A stretch of DNA of 64,000 nucleotides from Artemia franciscana (lineage: Eukaryota > Arthropoda > Branchiopoda > Anostraca > Artemiidae). Positions 39,151-52,109 of the stretch are shown here, piece by piece. The DNA is taken from contig NC_088873.1 in the NCBI RefSeq assembly GCF_032884065.1, positions 28,133,658 to 28,197,657 on the forward strand, given 5' to 3'. Position 1 is the stretch's first letter, and each line of letters opens with the position of its first letter. The notes beneath the pieces are model-generated. The model worked only from the letters and a program-made list of their open reading frames with translations. It ran no database searches and was not told the DNA's origin. A program made the translations under genes and the position numbers.

Positions 39151-41780
39151 AAATGATCTTGATTTTTCTGCAATAAGATAATGATGCTGGCATTTTAAGT
39201 ACCCAGATACCATAACAAATACCCAGTACCATAAAAAACAGATACAATGCATCAAGTAATGAAAAATAAGGGACAAATATATAATTTAGGACAATATATT
39301 AAGCCATTAGGGGGAGAGGCTGGAGTACATTGTAAGAGAAGCAGATATTAGGCTAAGTTTGGAATAATTATCTACTTAGGAACAAAAGGATAAGCTACTA
39401 CTCTTTTGTGTTAATACTGAACACTTTATATTACTTATCTATCATCAAAGTGAACATGCTACTTAATGCATCAATCCATACTCTTTATAAGCAGACTAGC
39501 CTAAATGCTCCTAATGCATCATAACACCAAAACTCATGGAATCCTACACTTTAGTAGCACAGGCTGGGTCTAGCCTAAAGAGTTTAGTTTAGGAAAGGAT
39601 TATTGCACCAAAACTGTTTTTTCTCAATCATAAATACATACCAAGATACCAACATTAAGGACTTTTGAGGACCTTGGAAAGTAGCTAAGTTATTAGAATA
39701 AAACTTACAGAAATGGATCAACACCTTAAATATTTGTAGAGGGGGTTTTTTGAAGTGCATATGCTGTATCCACTCCTCTATCTAAAGGGCACTGAAGTTT
39801 AATGAACTTTTAAAATGTTTGTGTTATGCTAGTTAAACCTTGCAAAATAGATCTTTTACTCAAATAAGGTGCAAAAAAGTATCTTGAGCTTTAAATGTTG
39901 CTTAATCTGGATTTACAAGGTTTTGAATATTTGTAAATATGATTCTTAAATTTAAGAAAATACCCTTGATATGGCCAAAAATTTCAGCAAAATAAAAGGG
40001 CTTCCATTTTTTGAAACTAAAGCCACTGAAAAAGAGATTGGAAACTGAAAATTAAAGTAAAATATTAATTGTCAAAAATTAGGGACCTGTCATGCATCCA
40101 ATCTTCTGAACCCTAGAAGTAAGAAAAGGGTAGAGATAGTAGCTTGGCAATGCCCTCATAAGATATAGTTTAGGTCTGGATTCTGAAAGTTTTGTTTACC
40201 TAACTAAATTACTTTCTAGGATAGTAGGAAGCAGTGGTGGCATAAAATTGAAACGACTACTCCTCCTCAGAAGGGAACACAATAAAATCCTGAAAAAAAA
40301 TTATCAAATATATACTTCAATCATTCCTATCACAATTTACTTTCCCTTACTCTCCCCCCACCCCTTCCCCTCATATGCAAACATAGAGATTTATTGGCAA
40401 AGAAGCAATGTTGACAGAATCAAGTAATGAAACATAATGGACTACATGTACAACATAGACTATGATTTAAGTACTTTTTCAAACAACTCACTAATGAGAT
40501 AGCTAAGAAATAGACATACCTTTATGCAATCAGAATTTTATCCTGAATCCAAATTCAACATTTGTTTGCTTGGAAATGAACTTTACCCCTATGCTTCCCT
40601 AATGTGCAAATATAAAGGAGGTCATGACCTTTGATGACCTTTAGAAATATACCTTCCCAGGATGTACTTTAGCCTGTAGACCCATTTCCAAAAGTTTCAT
40701 TTTCCTAACCTAACCCTTCCAAAATACCCAAAAGTCACAAAACAAGAATTTTAACTCTTTCAAATTCCTACTATACAGAAATTACCAGTGATAACTGGAA
40801 TTAGTATTTAAAATGTAATTTGTACAACCTCAACTTTTCTCTCAGCTTCAAAACACTGCCCATCTTATGCATTTTTAGTTTGCCCCATGGAGGAGGAGGG
40901 TCAGCCAGAAATGGATTTGCTTTGAGAATTAGCATTTTTAAGCGCTATAGTATGGAAACTATGCTACTTTGCAGCATAGTTTCCAGTTTAGACAGCTTGT
41001 GACAAAACTAAAGCTTTACCAAAACCAATATGGAAACAGGAAATTTATAATAAATCAAATCTAGGTTAGCACACAAAGGTTATTGCTAAGTTAATACCTT
41101 TACATAATGAATCTATTATTAGGTTATCTATATAATGTCCTGCTCTTCTTTTAGTGAACAAATTAGTTCAATTTTACAAATAGCCTAGGTAGAATTTAAA
41201 ATATAGGTTAGGCCAGCTTAATCAATCAGGAAACAATGTACAGAAGCAAATTTGCAGTAGAATTCTAGTTTAGCTAATTTTTACTCTCTTGGCAAGAGGT
41301 TAGGTTCTTCAAACTATAACCAAGCCCAACAAGTTTAAACATGTAGGCTAACTAGAATATCCTATAGCCCTAAGGTATGTCTAAATTTTTTTACTTCAGC
41401 ATCAATTCTAAAATATACTAAAATTTTCCTCTACTAGTCAGTGGCTTTACCAAAAATATTTACAAGGACTTATGCCTACTATTTATCAGAATCTTGATCC
41501 TGATTTTTTTTTTCTATCTGAATAAGCATAAAAGCACATCCTGTGTTCTTTTACTTGTCCGATTACTTGTCTGACTAATCCAAGCGTTTTATGAGACACA
41601 CATGACGTCAGAGGCTACTCGGATTATCCCTCAAACGCTCAGGATTACTTGTCCGTGTGCTTGCACTTTCTAATCCCGAAAAATAAAATTATTGAGGACA
41701 AGTGACGTCAATGTTACATATTTTTTTAAAGGGATAAACATGTGAAATCGTTAAAAGACAAGGGTCTGTCGCAGCAACAA
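39151..41780. other. No recognisable gene
   Basis: About 2.6 kb of AT-rich, non-repetitive looking sequence with no frame over 60 codons that resembles a protein. It is likely intergenic. Confidence 0.5.
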
Positions 41781-44700
41781 AAACGTAAACACCATTCATG
41801 AAGAAACTGAGTCATTCAGAGAGGCAGTCAATGATCAAGAAACAATTTTCCTGTATGCCATTGACAAAGGTAGTGGCAAAGATGAAGCCCTTGTCCCACT
41901 GACCTTAAACAACCAGCTTTCAGTCAACTTCAAAATTGACACAGGAGCCCAAGCAAATGTCATCCCAAAAAACATTTTCGACAAGCTTGACCCAAAACCG
42001 AATCTGCAATCAACTAATTAGCGACTGACCAGCTACTGTGGTGCTAGGATCCCTGTCATTGGCACTTGTGACCTTACCTGTAGCCACAAACAGTATCCTA
42101 GGGGTGCTCACAGATTCTTTGTAGTCGAATCAGCATCAACCCCAATAATGAGATATCGATTCAGCATAGACTTGAACCTCATCAAACTGGTATACATAGT
42201 TAATGCGGAACAAACCAGCTTAGACGAGAAGTACAAAAGCCTCTTTGAAGGCATTGGCCGACTTGAAGGGGAATGCAACATCCATCTAAAAGATGGGTCC
42301 ATACCAACCGTCTATCCGGCCAGAAGGGTAGAGACACTAAAAGACAAACTCCAGGACGAACTTAACAGAATGGAAAGAGACAGAATCATTGAAAAAGTCA
42401 CAGAGCCCAAAGAATGGGTAAATTCAATGGTGATGATCGAAAAGAAGAACGGAACTGTAAGGCTATGCATAGATCCATTAGACCACAACAAATGCATAAA
42501 GCGCCCTTACTATCCCATACCTACCTTAGAAGATGTTACAGCCAAGCTGCATGGTGCAAAGGTGTTCAGCCAAATGAATGCTCGGTCAGGGTACTGGTCA
42601 TTAGTCCTTTCTGCAACTGCATCTGAGATGACAACATTCAGCACTATATACGGGCGTTATCGATTCCTAAGAATGCCCTTTGGCTTACTTTCAGCACAAG
42701 ATGAGTTCCAGCGCCGTATGGAAGAAGCATTTGAAGGGCTGGAAGGAGTAGCCATCATTATTGATGATATTCTAGTGTATGGAGCAAACCAAGAAGAGCA
42801 TGATGAAAGACTCCAAGCCGTTATGGAAAGAGCACTAGAAAAAAGTGTTAAATTCAACAAGGATAAATGCAGCTTCAGTGCAAGCAGCGTACGCTATTTT
42901 GGGCACGTAATTAGAGCCGATGGCATGAAACCAGACCCAGAAAAACTGAGAGCCATTGAAGAGATGCCCAGACCTCAGAGTCGCGAAGAGCTGCTTACCC
43001 TCCTTGGAATGTTGAACTACCTCGCAAAATACTTTCCCGACCTGTCTACTAGAAATAAAAGCCTTCGAGACATACTCAAATGTGAGCCATTCTCTTGGAG
43101 TCCCGAAATGACCAGACGCTGGTAGAGCTCAAGCAGTCAATCGTGTCAGGCATCTCCTTCTTCAACTACAAGAGCTTGAATGTGGAGCTGAAAGTCGACG
43201 CGTCCAGCCATGGCTTGGGAGCAAACCATTGTAGTGATGGAGAGGTAGTAGCATATGCGCCCCGTTCACTTAGCAAAACCGAGCAAAAGTACTCCCAACT
43301 TGAAAAGGAGCTGTATGCTATTGTCTATGGATGCAAGCACATTCACCACTACCTTTATGGGAGACGCGTCAACGTAATCACTGATCACCGCCCGCTTGAG
43401 ACAATAGTCAGAAACCCTATCCACAAGGCCCCTCCAAGGGTACAGAGACTAATGCTACAACTCCAACCATACGATCTTCATCTGCAATTCCAGCCAGGTT
43501 CAGAAATACCAATCGCCGACGCTCTTTCTCGTCTCCACCTTCCGGATATCGACAAGAAACTAGCGACAGAAATAGACGTGTATTGCTCGATTTTCCTAAG
43601 TGCACGGGACGCATATGCTACTACCTCTCCATCACTACAGAGGTTTGCTCCCAAGCCATGGCTGGATCTTTTCGAATCTGGATCTTGTCGAAAATGTTTT
43701 TGGGAATGACATTTGCTTGGGCTCCTGTGTCAATTTTGAAGTTGACTGAAAGCTGGTTGTTTAAGGTCAGTGCGACAAGCGCTTCATCTTTGCCACTACT
43801 TTTGTCAATGGCATACAAGAAAATTGTTTCTTGATCATCGACTGCCTCTCTGAATGACTCAGTTTCTTCATCAATGGTGTTTACGTTTTTGTTGCTGCGA
43901 CAGACCCTTGCGAGGTGGTTTGGCTTCTTGCACTGTGTACATATTTTCTCCTTCGCTGGACATGCATGATTGGTCGAGTAAGATCCACCACAAAAATAGT
44001 ATTCTCTACCCTTGGTGTGGTTATTAACAGAAGCTTTCTGATTTCGGAAGCTATTCCGGCTTGGACCACGTGTGATTGCATTAACTTCCTGCTTGATAGA
44101 TATTGGTTTACTACCACTGAAAGATTTTAGCTGAGCGTGGGTTGTTTTGTAGGTTCTACATCTTGACACTGCACTCTCAAGAGTTAATGGGTCACCTTCC
44201 GCTAACAGTTTCTCTCGAACAGCTTGGTTTCTAATTCCACAGACAATTTGGTCACGAATCATTTCATCTTGTTCTGTGTACAGACATGGTTTGGCCAATG
44301 TTTTTAATTCTGTGATGTACCTTTCAATACTTTCGTTTTCTAACTGGTCCTTCTTCTGGAAGATGTATCTTGCAAACACAGTGTTTTTCTTTGGGCTTGC
44401 ATCGTCTTTAAAGTTTTTGATAAGGGGTCCAATTTTGTTGGCTTCACTCTTTTCCATTTCGAAAGTATTGAAGATCTCTTGTCCCTTTTCTCCCATCCAG
44501 ATAAGCAGGTAGGCACACTGAGATTTTTCTGTCTTTTCTGCCAGCGGTCCTATAAGCATCAACCGGGCATGCTGTTCAAATCGATTCCATTCATCTGCCA
44601 AGGAGGTGGCATCCCAGTTGATGGATGGTTGTTGGACTTCCATAGTGCTGTTAGATTTCAATGCCAAGATCCCACTTCTGGTACCATGCAACGATTGTGA

Positions 44701-44825
44701 TTAATGCATTTATTTAACCCAAGCTCCTATAAAGAAAAAGCAATAAAAGCAAGCATAGCACACACAGCAAGAATAAACACAAGCACTAGCAAGCAAAGCA
44801 AAGCAATCATAATCACTACAAGGGC
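41780..44825. mobile_element. Ty3/gypsy LTR retrotransposon fossil, rearranged
   Basis: Two pieces of one gypsy-type element face each other. The plus-strand piece (about 41780-43610) carries the end of protease, reverse transcriptase and RNase H regions. The minus-strand piece (about 43610-44691) carries gag with zinc knuckles and protease. The two share inverted stretches: 41780-41985 matches the reverse complement of about 43700-43910, and 43198-43275 matches that of about 43600-43665. No integrase or envelope was seen. A short candidate LTR with a TG...CA outline lies at about 44687-44822, next to a primer-binding-like TGGTACCAGAAGTGG. The element is broken, with at least several breaks. 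Readable coding stretches suggest an age that is modest compared with the LINEs here. Confidence 0.8.
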
Positions 44826-45110
44826 CAAAAATAGGGCTATATAATTGGAGTTTAAAGAAGGTGGTGATTTTTTTTTTGAAAAACACACTTCCCTGGCTAA
44901 TTTAGGACTTTAAATTGATTAGCCTACTGAAATTTTTCTATCCTATGCAATTGAAATATTTTTCCCTCTTCAGAGCATTAAGACAATTTATCACAATAAA
45001 AAATATCCAAAGCATCTTGAATGGAATGACTAAAAAAGGCAAATGACAACCGCAAATTGCAATCTTACAATTAAACTTCTGGCCACACAAATTATATTAG
45101 GCTACCCAGC
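44826..45110. other. No recognisable feature
   Basis: AT-rich spacer between the gypsy fossil and the LINE fragment. Confidence 0.4.
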
Positions 45111-45119
45111 TCTCAAATA

Positions 45120-45470
45120 ATTGCTGAAGGTTTATTTGCCTGTAAAATTAGAAACAGGCCCGAAGCCCCAGCCTCTTCCTTGTCAGAACTTCACATAGCA
45201 TTAAAGCAATAATATAGGCTATTTTACATGTGACAAATGTATATGTAATAACATCAGGAGGAAGAAATGAGTTAACCCGGTGCAACATTGAATACTGGTG
45301 GAGGATTAAGGAACGGGTGTGAGTTATATGCGGTTTAGAAGAAAGAAAACAGTCAAGATACACACCAAGAAATTTCACCATAGTAGCTTGTGGTATAATA
45401 TTGTTCCCAAAAGTCAGGGTGATTGGTACATTATTATTAAGTACATTTAAGGAACTTTAAGGAGACTCAC
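45120..45470 (-). mobile_element. LINE reverse transcriptase fragment (CR1/Jockey-like)
   Basis: The minus strand reads NVPITLTFGNNIIPQATMVK, FLGVYLDCFLSSKPHITH, then LHRVNSFLPPDVITYTFV. This is the conserved FLGVxxDxxLxxxxHI box and thumb region of LINE RTs. Only about 110 codons remain, without the catalytic ADD. Confidence 0.7.
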
Positions 45471-46356
45471 GGGCGGACATAAACTGCATTCGAAAGCCTA
45501 TATGGTACTATAGGTCATGATTCAAGTCAGAAGCCGTAACGTCACTTGGAGAAGCAAATTTCTTATATCCTCTTTCAGTACTTCTCTAGCTAGTGTGTGT
45601 CACCATGCTCATTGGGGCCTTCCAGTCATTTGTAACAACTCTCTTAGCACTCAGAAGAGTTTTCAGGGCAGTAAAGCCAAGTTTTTTCTCAACTTGGTCT
45701 TGTTGAGATTGACTGCAGAAAGTCCTCTCAGTACAAGCAGAAGAATGAGGTATGATCAGCATTTTCATCATGAATTCACCCAAGAATGGAAAACTTTTTA
45801 TTTGAGGAGTATCATACCGTTCAACTTCTTTACACCAGAAATAAACTGGGTTAGAGTCCGGTCCGCATATTTCTTGAGATCAGAGCAAAATGGCAAACGA
45901 TTCCATTCCTTGGCAAAATTTTTTACATCACTTTCCTTTGCGAAATTGGAAACTGGGCGAGTAGTGGGACAATAATGAAGTTCCCATGGTCGGGAGACAT
46001 TGCTATCTTTGGGTCTAGTCTGTCCAGGTTCTAAGTTGGCGAATACTTCAAACTGAAAAACCTTTCGAACAGAAAAAAAGAATTTTGTGGATGATGTATT
46101 GTAAGTAGTTGTAGCTGATAACGAAAACTTTTCCTTGAAAAATAGGACCTCTTAACGAATGCCATTATCGACTTCTTTCATATCTGGAAAAGCTGTGGGT
46201 TCAGAGATGCAGTGGTTTTCTCCACGTACAATGGCTTCAAAAAATTACTAACAGTTGCTTTGTACAGCTCACTAACCTGATTGTAGAGAACGTGGATTTG
46301 TGTCTCCTCTGACTGGAATTGTCTATTCAGGTCTGTGTCAAATGGTAACATGTATG

Positions 46357-46615
46357 GTAAAGGTAAAGGATACGGCATTAGACTTTACAGTCCGTACCGG
46401 CGGTGCTGATCTCCGTTTCTTGTCCCTTCAGCAAGGAAGTGCAATGGGGGGCTGGGGGCCAGCCATCCTGTGCTTTCGCACACCCTTCCTGTTTACCTTC
46501 CCCAGATTTCTCCAGGTACCCATTTAGAGCTGGGTCGACTCTGGCTAAGCTTACAGAGTCACGCCACTGACCCCCGTCCCAAACTGAAGAATTGGGTACA
46601 CTGGGATTTGAACCC
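46357..46615 (-). mobile_element. tRNA-derived SINE inserted in the hAT gene
   Basis: On the minus strand the element starts at a tRNA-like pol III B box, GGTTCAAATCC (46614-46604). It continues through a body including GAGAAATCTGGGGAAGG, GTGTGCGAAAGCACAGGATG and CAAGAAACGGAGATCAGCAC, and ends in a short CCTTTACCTTTAC tail. Flanks GGTAGCATGTATG (46616-46628) and GGTAACATGTATG (46344-46356) are a 13-bp target duplication with one mismatch. The A-box half is missing, so this is a 5'-truncated copy. It reads through in frame with the upstream transposase for some distance, which explains the long open frame. Confidence 0.85.
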
Positions 46616-46639
46616 GGTAGCATGTATGCTAGGCAAGAA

Positions 46640-47223
46640 AAATAGGCTTCAAAGATCGGTGACAGCAATTTCTCTAGAATAGCTGTGGCTTTGCCTGGCT
46701 TATTTCCTTTTTTAAAGCTTTCACTCTGAAAGAAAAGATACAAGCGTTCCCATTGCTTGAGATAGTGCAGAACTACTGAGAGTCGGGAAAGCCACCTAGT
46801 TGTGACAAGGCGCAGAATCCTATGCCCGTCAAGCTTCTTGAATTTCTGCATTTCGGTGGATTCTCCAACGCTTTTGAGGCTTCTGCTAATGTAATTATAG
46901 ATGTCCTGGAAGATTTCTTTGATGTCTTCAAGTAGCTTATGACTTGCTGCACTATCATACAAATGGATTGAATGGCATACGCACCCGAGGACGGATAGGT
47001 TCGGTAAGTCAAGCGAAAGCTTTGCTTGCACACCCCCTTGCCCTCCCATCATGACAGATGCATTGTCTGATGCAAAACCGATCAAATTCTCCTTCGGCAC
47101 TGCAATTTCTTTAAGCAGAATGTTTGTTAACGCTGGTTTGTTAACCTGGCATTGGGTATCCAGCTTTATGTATAGGCCATGTGAAACGCTGGATATACAT
47201 AAAGTTTGACATAGGGGATCCAA
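46640..47223 (-). pseudogene. hAT transposase core (ZMYM6/SCAND3-like), interrupted
   Basis: Reading leftward: ENLIGFASDNASVMMGGQGG, where the family has GFASDGASVMxG; NLSVLGCVCHSIHLYDS (the CxxH zinc/insertion motif); a helical segment with KFKKLDGHRILRLVTTRWLS (the family R/TRW motif); LKQWERLYLFFQ; and KLLSPIFEAYF just before the SINE. It is the catalytic RNase H-like fold and insertion region of a hAT transposase of the group domesticated in vertebrate ZMYM6, SCAND3 and FAM200 genes. The continuation after the SINE reads MLPFDTDLNRQFQSEETQIH at 46345-46178. No N-terminal BED finger is seen and later parts contain stops, so it is dead. Confidence 0.85.
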
Positions 47224-48683
47224 AAATCAGGGTTAGTGGTTGCCTGGAATACTCCCAAAAGAGAATTTGATTGGTGCTATCTAAAAAAAAAAAAATAAAT
47301 AAAGAGCAACAATGTTCTTTTATTACCATGTAAGTGTAATTCCTTCAATGTATTTTATAGACTCTAGTAGATCTACAGAGTCGAAGGGTTCCACATTTTT
47401 AATCAGCCCTTTGATACTGTTGTTTTATAACAGTGAACTCCCCAATACCAAAGAGAGTTTAACATATCTTTTATAATCACACCCAATGCAAAAATAACAT
47501 ACCTCTTCAGCTTAGTGATCATAAATGGGTCAAGGTTTTCATACTGCACCCAACCAGTTCATGGGCAAAAGTAAAAATTAGCCAAATCTTGCTTCATCCT
47601 GAGTGCACTACAAATCATTTTTGAGACTTTGAGAGTGCAAATGAATTCCTCGGATGAACTAGAACTGGCACCTGGTTTTGACCCTGTGTTTCTCCCGTAA
47701 TCCTGATTTGTCTAGCTTACGTACTACTTCTACTGCTATGTCAAGTATATGGTATGGCCCCTTTCACAAAATCTCCACAAAAAGTTATGTGATGACTGAT
47801 TGAACTTACTGGACAGGATTCAACCTCAAACATACACAACAATGTCGGGCTTCATAAGTGTTAGAAGGAAATTTCTTAATTGTCAAGAAACAAAATCTAG
47901 AGACATAAGAACTACTTTGAATAAAAAAAAATGTGCTTATGCCAAGGCTTTGTGCTTTGCATTCGATTTTTTTAACCTATCCAGACATACACAAACTCTC
48001 GTTTTTAGATATTGCCACCCAACAATATTGAGGTACCATAATATTACGCTCAAATTTATAATGTTGGGGCACCATGTCACGTTTCAAGGGAATGGTAAAA
48101 TTTGATTGAAAAACAAATATTTACAGTTTGAGATTCTCATTCCAACAAGTTTTTCTAGGAAACCCGTAGTTCCCACAATTTGAGCCCTGAGGATTTGTGT
48201 ATGACTAAGCCTACTGATCATTCAAATGAAAATAATTTACTCTAGCGCATGCTGGCATGAAGTCCATGTATTTTGTTTTGTTGCATGCATATCTTGCTCA
48301 ATTATCTAGGCTCAGTGGCTTCCATTGATTAGATAAACAACGTGCGGTTAACCGTCAATGTCACGTTTCCTTCGAGTCTTGAACTTGGGGTCTTTTTACG
48401 CCTTTCGCCTATTTTATACTTACCGTAGAGATGGCTGTGCTGCTTCACGCTATATTATGACCGCAAGAGGCCAACAACAGGCACTTAAATAAATGTGTAA
48501 AGGAACATTTAAAACTCTAGAAGAGAAAACAATTCTCTTTGTTCGCTACGTCCTGACATCCAGTCAAATCTTACTGTACATCATTTTGTAAAATGTACCA
48601 GGAAATTTGTGATTGTACCAGAATGTACCTTTAGAGGTGAAATGTACCAGAATGGTACAATTGTACCACTGTTGGCAGCACTG

Positions 48684-51600
48684 GACAGCCTCAAACTGCA
48701 ACAAAGCTTATTTAAAAAAGAATTTAAAATGATACCTTCTTGCTGACCACTTTACCTTATTACGGATGATTCTAAGTAAGTAAAGATTTTCAATTTTCTA
48801 GGGTTTTCACAATATAACAATGATGACAAAATAGAGTCCCTGTTCAAAAATTTTATTGTGCTGCGAGAGCAACACTTTTGTTTTGTCGTGTTTTTTTTTT
48901 TTTTTTGTTCCTAGCACCCCAATTTCAGCTTATTCATTGAAAGTGGTAAGGGTCTAACCTCTGCAATTTTTATGGAAAGTGTGGACATTAAGCCAGATTG
49001 ATGAATATGACTTTGCATTTTGGAAAACTTCGTAGAACTCTTGCCTGGGGCCAACAAGGATGGTCTTTGCTTGTCCTTGAGCCAGAGCCTATAGTGTGTG
49101 AAGTAAAGTGGAGTTTTATAGCCTATGTCAGAGAGAACTATCTGAAGTTATGCAGTCAAGCTTTTGTTCCATCAAATCATGTTTCTGCTTTCGAATGGAA
49201 AGCTCCGTTCTAGCAGGCAAGCAGGCAGGCACCAGTTTCAAATTGAAGATGGACTAAAATCTATCAGTGTTAAATAGAGGCGGTAGTTACCCGGCCCCAC
49301 AGCCAATACATCTGTTTTTGAGTGAAATAGAAAAATTTACAAGAACAAAAAAGTGGCATTTTCCCCAGGAATTCGAAAGTGCTGCCATCTATTGTTTTTG
49401 CCCATTTCTGTTTGTGATTTCAGCTGAGTTTATCATTTGGTTTTTTGCACTTGGGATTGCGGTAGAGAAATGGTATCAGATGTACCTCTTAAACTTTAAA
49501 AGTTCTCTCATTGCTAGAGAAATTAGAGTTTATCCTTTGCTCCTTTCTAAGTGATGACGTTAGAAATTTAGCCTGCGGCAAAAAGTCAACTTTTGAACTA
49601 AGACAGATAGTTCTTTTTTGTAACGGCACTTGATAGCTATTGATGAGCTGATCAAAGTATATGTCATACATTTTTTGGTAGAAAAATTCCCTCATGAGAT
49701 GTACCAGTTTGAAAGTTTAAAGGGGTTGACAACTTCAGTAGTAAGGTACACACTGAAACCAAAAATAGGCCGATACCAATTGTGAGACATATAGGGGAGT
49801 TTTAAGCAACAGTCGGCTGTTAGCTCCTAATCATCTTCGGCAATGAGGGGCTCGCAACTTTTGGTAGTCGGTGTACCAATTATTGGCTTCCAGAGTATTT
49901 GATGGTAAGACCAATTTGGTTCCAGTGGTAAGACATTTAGAGGACTTGTATAGTTCATGATTGCTACAGATTAACAACTTCAGCGTTTAATCGAAGCGAG
50001 GAAACAAAACCAAAGTGTTGCTCTCGCAACACATTGCTCGGCGAAGTCGAACAAACGTTGCCGCAACACCTTACGTTGCCCATGCAGCGTAGATCTACTA
50101 TTAAGGGTTTATTTAAACCATTTTCTAAAGAAGAAAAAGAAAGTCCATTCTCATGACAAGAGGTATATCTATGACTCTTTGAAAAAGTTACCAAGACATA
50201 AAATTAGCCGTTTAAAACAAGAACATTTTTCTTGCGCTAATATTTTATGTAAAAATACTAAGAAGGAAATTAAGAAAAATGCACATCTTTTTAATATAAA
50301 AAAGTATGGTTAACGGCTCCTCCAGTAATTTAATCAATGAGAACTATAAAAATTTAACATAAAGTCTACGCAGTAAAAATACAGACAGCTTTAATTTACT
50401 TTCATAAGATTCCTCAAATAAAACTGGCAGTAAACTTAATAGTCAGTTTATCTCCTTTGTATATGTTTTCAACCTTTTGGCTTTCCTATTATTTGGATAG
50501 TCCGGGGTCTTTATCACCCAAATACTTCCATGTCCGTTTTTCTTCAGTATGATCTTGTTGCTGCTCTTCTGTATTTTGTTTCTACCAAGTGACCATAGAA
50601 CTTCAGCCTATGAAAACGAAGTTGAAACTTAAAACGGACATAAGTTACTGCTTGTAGTTCATGCAACGTATTTTTAACAAGACCGCTTGAAACAAACTGA
50701 CTCGTGATATCAGCCAATTTTGTAGAATTCCAAAAAACTAATGCTTAACCGAAAACATAAAACCGACGCAACACAAAAGGAGTATAAACAGAAAAATCCC
50801 TAAGTGGCCGGCAGAAAATAAAAGTGTCAATCATAAGGCTGTCAAAGGTTTTTTACCAGTCATGAAATCAATATATTTCATGACACGATTAGAACTCTAA
50901 AAACTTAAAATAGTTGAGTATCAGATAAGCGCTAGTTTTTCAGAATTCTACAAATCAGTTATGGTCAAAACCTATTTTAATAACAGACTAACAATCCAGA
51001 TTGGAACCTGATTTCATCCGTTACGTTCAGCTTGTTGTCTGTCAGAACCGCCCTAACGCGCAGTGGCGTAATGGGATAAAATTTCTGTACCAGTAGGCAT
51101 CTGAATGTAATATTTTTATAGTAGAAGGAAAAACATTTAATTACCAAAGGGCATTGAGCTCACTTAATATGCATTTGGTGTTTGATATATTATAAGGAGG
51201 ATAAAGGTTTAATTCTAAACCTTAAACGGTCTTAAACCTTAAATCTTAAACGGTAATAAACGGTCTTGGGAAGAAATAAAGTTAAACTAAATATTTGACA
51301 TATAATAGTATCAATTGCTGAAAAACCCAACAGTTCAAAATTTGACTTTACTGTAATTTCAATTTTTTTTTCAATGTTGTAATAAGTACGTAAGAAAATA
51401 TTTGTAATATAGCGCTATAGCGCCGTTTTCAGTAAACCGCCAATGACGGAATAGGTTTCAGACATTTACAGATAAGGAGGGAAGCCGTACCCTTACTCTT
51501 CTTTGAATTGATTTTCGTTCGTTTCAGTTTTGATCCGCATATTCAATTACAGCTTTATTCATTTTAAGGTTTATTTATTCATTTATATTAGTACATGTTC

Positions 51601-52105
51601 TATGTCTGTTCTCTACGATTGTTTATTTAGTTTCTGTTCGTTTTTGGTTTCATTTAATATTTATTTCATTTATTACAACAGTAAAATATCTCGTTTGTAC
51701 TCGTTTTAAGATTTATTTATTCATTTATATTAATGCAACCAAAGAATAAAACACAAAAACAATACGAAACCAGAAGACTGGAACAAAAAGAATAGTGCAA
51801 GAAGAGATAATAAAAATAGAAACAATACTTTTTTAAAGGAAAACCAAAAGCAATTGACCCCCCCCCCGGCACAAAAACAAACAAACCAAATTTATTTAAG
51901 CTACTCCAACCAAATCCAGATAATAAGAGTCCAGCCTAATATAGGCTAGATTTTAATTACTTTTAGTTTTAATGACGAACAATTCTGATTTTCACCTACT
52001 CTTCTTCATTTGATTAGTCGCATTCCCCTTTTCTCATTTTTTGACGTTTCTGTTCTTTATGGTTTTATCAGTATTGAACATGCCTCGTTTGACGCGTATT
52101 TTTTT
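48684..52105. other. No confirmed gene; short inverted pair
   Basis: Frames at 48998-49213 and 49267-49554 have no recognised family. The sequence TGTGCTGCGAGAGCAACACTT at 48858 recurs, inverted, at about 49995-50027. The rest is AT-rich. A poly-C tract lies near 51861-51869. Confidence 0.4.
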
Positions 52106-52109
52106 TAAT

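Larger units (their letters stand above)
45480..48683 (-). mobile_element. hAT transposon, long decayed copy
   Basis: The minus-strand 5' end is probably at 48683, where CAGTGCTGCCAAC, a hAT-type terminal sequence, begins, followed by repeated GTACCA/TGGTAC motifs. Transposase coding survives in 47223-46640 and continues, broken, to about 45500, ending with a C-terminal stretch SAKRVVTNDWKAPMSMVTHT. The left (3') terminal repeat was not found; LINE sequence abuts there. A SINE sits in the coding region. About 1.4 kb between the TIR and the readable coding part is not recognisable. Confidence 0.65.

Noticed and set aside
46600-46640. A tRNA gene suggested by the B box
   Set aside because: Only the B-box half is present, within a SINE body with target duplications; no acceptor stem or anticodon arm.
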